The notes beneath the pieces were generated by a model, which saw nothing but the letters and a program-made list of their open reading frames with translations, did not search any database and was not told where the DNA came from. A DNA stretch of 64,000 nucleotides from Eublepharis macularius (lineage: Eukaryota > Chordata > Lepidosauria > Squamata > Eublepharidae). The position numbers and the translations under genes were made by a program. Shown here piece by piece: positions 42,716 to 64,000 of the stretch. The stretch lies in contig NC_072801.1 of assembly GCF_028583425.1 (NCBI RefSeq), positions 58,295,766-58,359,765 on the forward strand. The letters are read 5' to 3'. Each line of letters opens with the position of its first letter. Within the stretch, counting starts at the first letter, position 1.

Positions 42716-45480
42716 CTCCCTTTGTAACGTTATTTATTTATTTGCCGTATGTCTTCTTTTCTACCAGTGCTCTTGTGCCTACAGCAGGTGGTGCTTTCCC
42801 CATCAATGCATCCCCCTGCCAGGGAAAACCCATGCCTCTCGAACTTGTGCACATGATTCTTGGTGGCACAAGAACCTTTCTGGAAGAAAAGGTGGCAAGC
42901 GACTCTTCTCCTCATTGGTAAGAGTCCACTATGCCACCTTCTTTGCAAGGACTGCACAAAAATCCCACGTTGCCACACTATTAAAATCATAGCTTTGAAC
43001 TGTGTGGTTAATTGCTCTGGGCCACTTAGCAGCTGCTGCCTTCTCTTCCCTGCTTATTTTCTGTTCCCTGTTCCTAGTAAATCGCTATCCCTATTTATGC
43101 CCTTCCCTTTCCCAGTTGAGCTGCGCTGCAGTGGCACACTGTGACATAGTGGGGAGAAAAAGCCCTCCAAAGGGCTAAAAGGGGGGGGGGGACAGAGCGC
43201 AGCGGCAAAGTGTCCCAGGCCAACTCTAAAGTGGAACTTCTCTCCACTTCCATCTGTATGGTGGTGACAGAGGGAGCATCCACACAAATGCTCCCCCACG
43301 GCCACTATGGAGAATCATTATGAACTAGTCTGAAATAGGTTTTGTTCCAGTTCCAAGGCCGGGCTGGAATTTCTTGCACTAATACAAACTGCTTACTAAG
43401 CTGTACTATATATCCTGTTAGGGCAGCACAGGTTTGTTATTTGGTTTTAAGGGAAAAGCCCCTGGAAGGCAATGAGTTAAGCTCAGAAAAATCAAAATGT
43501 TAGGTGGGTGTTGGATTTCCGCTCTCTACGGAAGGAACAGCCCCTCCTCCCCCTGCAGCACACTCCCAAATCGAACTGGGCCCTGTAGCGCTTGGGAATG
43601 TTAGTTCCCCAATATTACATATGACTGCAAGTCTGTTTGGGGGCCCCTAACCTGAGCCACGTCACACGTAACATCTAGTTTTGCCCGTATTCTGAACTTG
43701 TGCTCTGAGTTTTCCAAACTTCAGATATTTCAGGAAAGGCAAGATTTGCATGAACTGAAACAAGCTCATCTTCCTGTAAGAGTCTGCTCCTTTGTTTTGT
43801 TCTTTGTTTTGTGCATACATTCATCAGCTTCTTTCACTTGAGGCTGAAGATGAATGGAAGGCACGTGAGAAGAACCAAAAGGGTCTGAAAAGGGTCCAAA
43901 ATGTTGCTTGGTGGACTCAATACCAGCACTCCTGCGACTTGATGCTGCATTCTGCAGTTTTTAAAGTACTTTCTAAGACAGAATCCTAGAAATGTGGTCA
44001 GTACACGCTAGCAAAGTTAACCTCTGGAATTATGGATCAAAGGGATCTGCAGCAGCATGGATCGGTTGTTTGACAATGTTGTTATGAAAAGCAACTTCAA
44101 AAAAGTGTCACACTCATTCTGAAAAAAGCAGCTTGGAAGAGAATTTTTGTTCGATCCCTCCCCACAAATCTTCAGTTTTCTTCCCTATTTTAAGCCTGGG
44201 GGGAGAGGAAAGCCACCACCCAATTCCCTTACATCTCTAGATCCACATCCAAAGCAGAGCAGCCGCACAAATAAACAAGCAACTGCTTGATTTTCCTGGC
44301 ATTGCAGAAGGTCTTTGCTGGCAAGAGGCAGTCTATTAAGAAATAATCTCTTTCTCGACATCAGGTATGTCACAAGCGATACCCTTGCAAAACAGTGCAT
44401 TTGAAGCAACTAAGACCCAAGACACCCTCCCCCCTCAGCAAGTATGGTGCCAAGCGATTGCTCATGAAGGACTGGCCAGGCATGGCATGGAGCAACCAGC
44501 AGGGGGCAGTGAAGACAACTGGGGCACAGCCAGAGAAGCAATGAGAACCAGACTGGCTTGGACAGCTTTCCCATTCCAGGCTCACAAACTTCAGTCTAGA
44601 TCAATTATGACTTCATTTTAAGCACCATAAATAGGAAGAAATGCAGAAGTTTAACCAGGCTAAGTGAACTCCATTGCGTATGAAGAAAGGGGAAAAGAAC
44701 CTGGGAACTGAAAGAGCAGAAAAAGAATCCACAACTAACAGGTTCATTCATTGGGCACAACACCGGCACTTTTAGAGTCCAACTTTCAAGTCCTAAGCTT
44801 GGGCATAGCAAATTAATTCCAACTAGATAATTTTAAGTGGGTAGCCAAGTTGGCCTGCAGTAGAACATCAAGACTCAAGTCCAATCGCATCTTGGTCTTC
44901 AAAGTGCTACTGGACTTGAATCTTGCTGACTTCCAACTCAGAACTTTCTTTTAATGGCTCCAAGAAGTAGTTAAAATGGTTTTCAAATGGTAGTCCAAAA
45001 AATATCCTACTGATCCTTAGAAGTTTCTTGATGAGTTCTTGATGAAATCATTAGCAATGGCAAACAAGTTTCTCTGAAAAATGGTTCACCCTCCTACCAC
45101 TGATCCTTCCCCGCAGAACATAGGTGCGGGACGAAATCGAGTATGTGCAGGGTGAAGATGATGGAGGTGAATAGGTTTGGTCACTGTCCTGCATGAATTC
45201 TGTGTGGATCCTAGAACATATTCCATGATCTTTTGCAATGCCCAGGGATTCCTGGGCAGAAACACAAGGGGTTCCTCAGCAGGCAAGTCAGTGCGGTAGA
45301 AAGTTTGGGAAACCACAGGGGATAGTAGCCATGCTGTTTATAAAGCAGCCAGATGGCAATGCTACTTGCACTGATACTTTGAACATTTTTTAGGCCTATG
45401 CAGACCAGATTTCAGTCAACCAATTATGATTTCATAAAGAAAATATTGATTGCCTACTAATTGTTGTAACATCATTCGTC
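42716..45480. other. No gene recognised; one repeat copy at 44.83-44.93 kb
   Basis: GTGGGTAGCCAAGTTGGCCTG and AAAGTGCTACTGGACTTG at 44.84-44.92 kb belong to the GTGCTACTGGACT family. Otherwise no exon or element is clear. Confidence 0.35.
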
Positions 45481-45492
45481 AACTCAGTGTCA

Positions 45493-45713
45493 TTTATTTT
45501 ACATGGAATTTTTTTCCTGGGCAAGGTTAGGATTTTCTCTCTGGCCCTGACCCAGGTGCTGGCCCCAGTTTCCCGGACTGCCCAAACTGCGATCAAGCAA
45601 AAAGAGACACCTTCCCGAGGCTCCCTGCAGATATTCCCACATGGATGAACAGACAGAGAGGAGAGGAGACCAGGGAGAACAAGCAAGGCATGCGGTCAAG
45701 GGTTGTCAGATAC
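45493..45713 (-). CDS. ATP2A1: Candidate last exon and 3' UTR of ATP2A1 (weak)
   Basis: Acceptor ATCCTGCCTCCCAG is followed by GT ATC TGA. Joined to the preceding C this would give an R-I tail and stop, and a minus-strand AATAAA lies at 45493-45498. The spacing is plausible, but many other acceptors exist between 45.4 and 47.2 kb. Confidence 0.22.
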
Positions 45714-46271
45714 CTGGGAGGCAGGATACAGGAGAACAGAGGGGAAAGGAGTTTATGCTACAGGATGGAAAGGATAAAAGAAATCAGAATTAATAGAGAT
45801 TAGGAAGAAGGTGGGGAAGGAGGAGACAAAGGGATTAGTGCGAGTGGGTGGATGGATGGATGGAGACCCATCATGGAACTGATGCAACCTTGGTAGATTA
45901 GAGAATGGACTCATCATGGTATGTTCTAAGTGGGAAAAGCAGCAGGGGAGGGGGAGTTTGAACTAGACCTGCAGCATGGGGGTGGGGGGTAGCTAACCCT
46001 TTACTCCCATGTCTTTTTCCTGACATCAGCCACCCATGAGAACTGCTGTTTGCCCCAAGGGAAAAACATGTGAGTAACCTGGACATGGAAGACAACCTGG
46101 GAGGTTCTGGTTACTCTCTGTCCACCCCACTAAATTCAATTTGCAACACAAAGTTTTGAGGAGGACCTATGAGTTCCAGTTCCCACCCATGCATCCTGCA
46201 CTCCTGCTGCAACCCAACAAAGCACACTGCAATCTCAGGGCACTCAAGGGGGCCCAGGGACCGTGAGCCAC

Positions 46272-46477
46272 CTCAGAGCCAAGCTACAAGTGACGAATGA
46301 CACTTGCCTGGCAAGTGAACAGACTCGCGTGTATTCCTCCCTGTTCACTTGCCATTCACTTGCGCTCCACTTGATCAAGTGGAGAGCAACTGAACGGCAA
46401 GTGAACAGGGAGGAATACACGCAAGTCTGTTCACTTGCCAGGCAAGTGTCATTCATCACTTGTAGCTTGGCTCTGAG
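46272..46477. mobile_element. Foldback element, AGCCAAGCTACAAGTGAC ends
   Basis: CTCAG (46272-46276) and CTGAG (46473-46477) flank near-perfect arms containing ACACTTGCCTGGCAAGTGAA. The centre is CACTTGATCAAGTG. Confidence 0.8.
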
Positions 46478-47218
46478 TGTAAGAATTTCAAAAGTTCAAG
46501 TGCCAGATGCCACACAAGGCCGAGAAACAATTTCCTCTCTAAGAGAAAAAAAATTTCAGAGGTGATCACTCGGAGAAGCCTGAGTAGGGGCGGCTAAAGT
46601 GGTCATGCACCTGGGATTTTCCAAGCCTTCCGTCTGAGGGTCTGTCTTCATGATACATTTTGCACGAGTTCGCCAAAGGGACTTAACTGTACTGCAGCAA
46701 TGAGCTCTCAGTGGTAACTTCATTTAGAAGTGCAGCAGGTGACTGATTTGGATCGGGATTATGGTGTGGGCGAATAAAGTTTCCTGGTGCCATTTCTGTT
46801 TGGGAAAATGGGGTGGGGAAGGCAGAAGGCAGGAACCCATCATCCCCAGGCAGTGATCCCAATTCAAATTGGACCCCTGCAGCACTTTTCAATGGAGTTG
46901 CTAAAGGGAAATCAGAGCAGCAGTATGGCTGCAAGTTCCTGTGGCGAACTAGTGTAAAATGTATCATGTAGTTTAACCATTCTGCCCTGGATAGGTGCTG
47001 ATGGAGATGATGGAGGGTCACAGCGATTAATAGTGGTAGTTGGGGACAGGGAAGAACTAAAGAAGAAAGGGTCCAGAGAAGAAAGAACAGCCAAAGTCTC
47101 CTCTTCTCGATGCTGATGTTTCCCCACGCATTCTGTCCAGTAGAGGGGCAAAAGGAGAAGACTTGGAAAGGACTGGAGAAAAGGACTGGAATGGACCCAG
47201 GGAAGGGAAAGGAAGTTA

Positions 47219-64000
<16,782 letters not shown>

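Overview
The window looks like nuclear DNA of a squamate reptile (a lizard; a gecko is possible but not proven). Two vertebrate genes lie on the minus strand with short exons and long introns. The repeats fit too: an RTE/BovB LINE 3' end, L2/CR1-clade LINEs, tRNA- and 5S-derived SINEs, a Penelope-like element, and many hAT and foldback DNA transposons. I see no operon-like layout, CRISPR array or capsid-bearing element.

Genes. From about 62.9 kb down to 47.2 kb (reading leftwards) are 13 consecutive exons of ATP2A1 (SERCA1, the fast-muscle SR calcium pump). They add up to 684 codons, exactly the number from human residue 311 to 994; the 5' exons lie beyond the right edge. From 29.5 kb down to 4.2 kb is CD19, the B-cell co-receptor: two Ig-fold exons, a transmembrane exon, and a cytoplasmic tail built from many small exons. 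Nearly all of these begin and end in phase 1 and carry YEN or YxxM tyrosine motifs. The signal-peptide exon was not found. ATP2A1 followed by CD19 on the same strand matches the human 16p11.2 order, but RABEP2, which sits between them in human, was not recognised here.

Layout. 1-4.2 kb: repeats downstream of CD19, including a complete-looking type I hammerhead ribozyme at 2076-2143 and a foldback element at 2778-3094. 4.2-29.5 kb: CD19 exons separated by repeat-filled introns, including a hAT within a hAT within a hAT (19.42-21.03 kb) and a partly deleted LINE (21.96-23.24 kb). 30.26-32.94 kb: two nearly identical Penelope-like copies head to head, forming a 2.6 kb palindrome. 33.4-39.3 kb: SINEs, a BovB piece and a 2.57 kb foldback hAT with 600-bp arms and two internal tandem arrays. 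39-47 kb: mostly unassigned intergenic sequence with repeats. 47.2-64 kb: ATP2A1 with smaller repeats in its introns.

The most interesting observations are the hammerhead ribozyme, a group of foldback elements that share 5-bp CTNNG target duplications and RRCCAA-type ends, the Penelope palindrome with ribozyme-like ends, a GC-AG intron in CD19, and a duplicated acidic CD19 exon lying between the two Ig exons. All calls come from reading the sequence and remembered family features; no database search was run.
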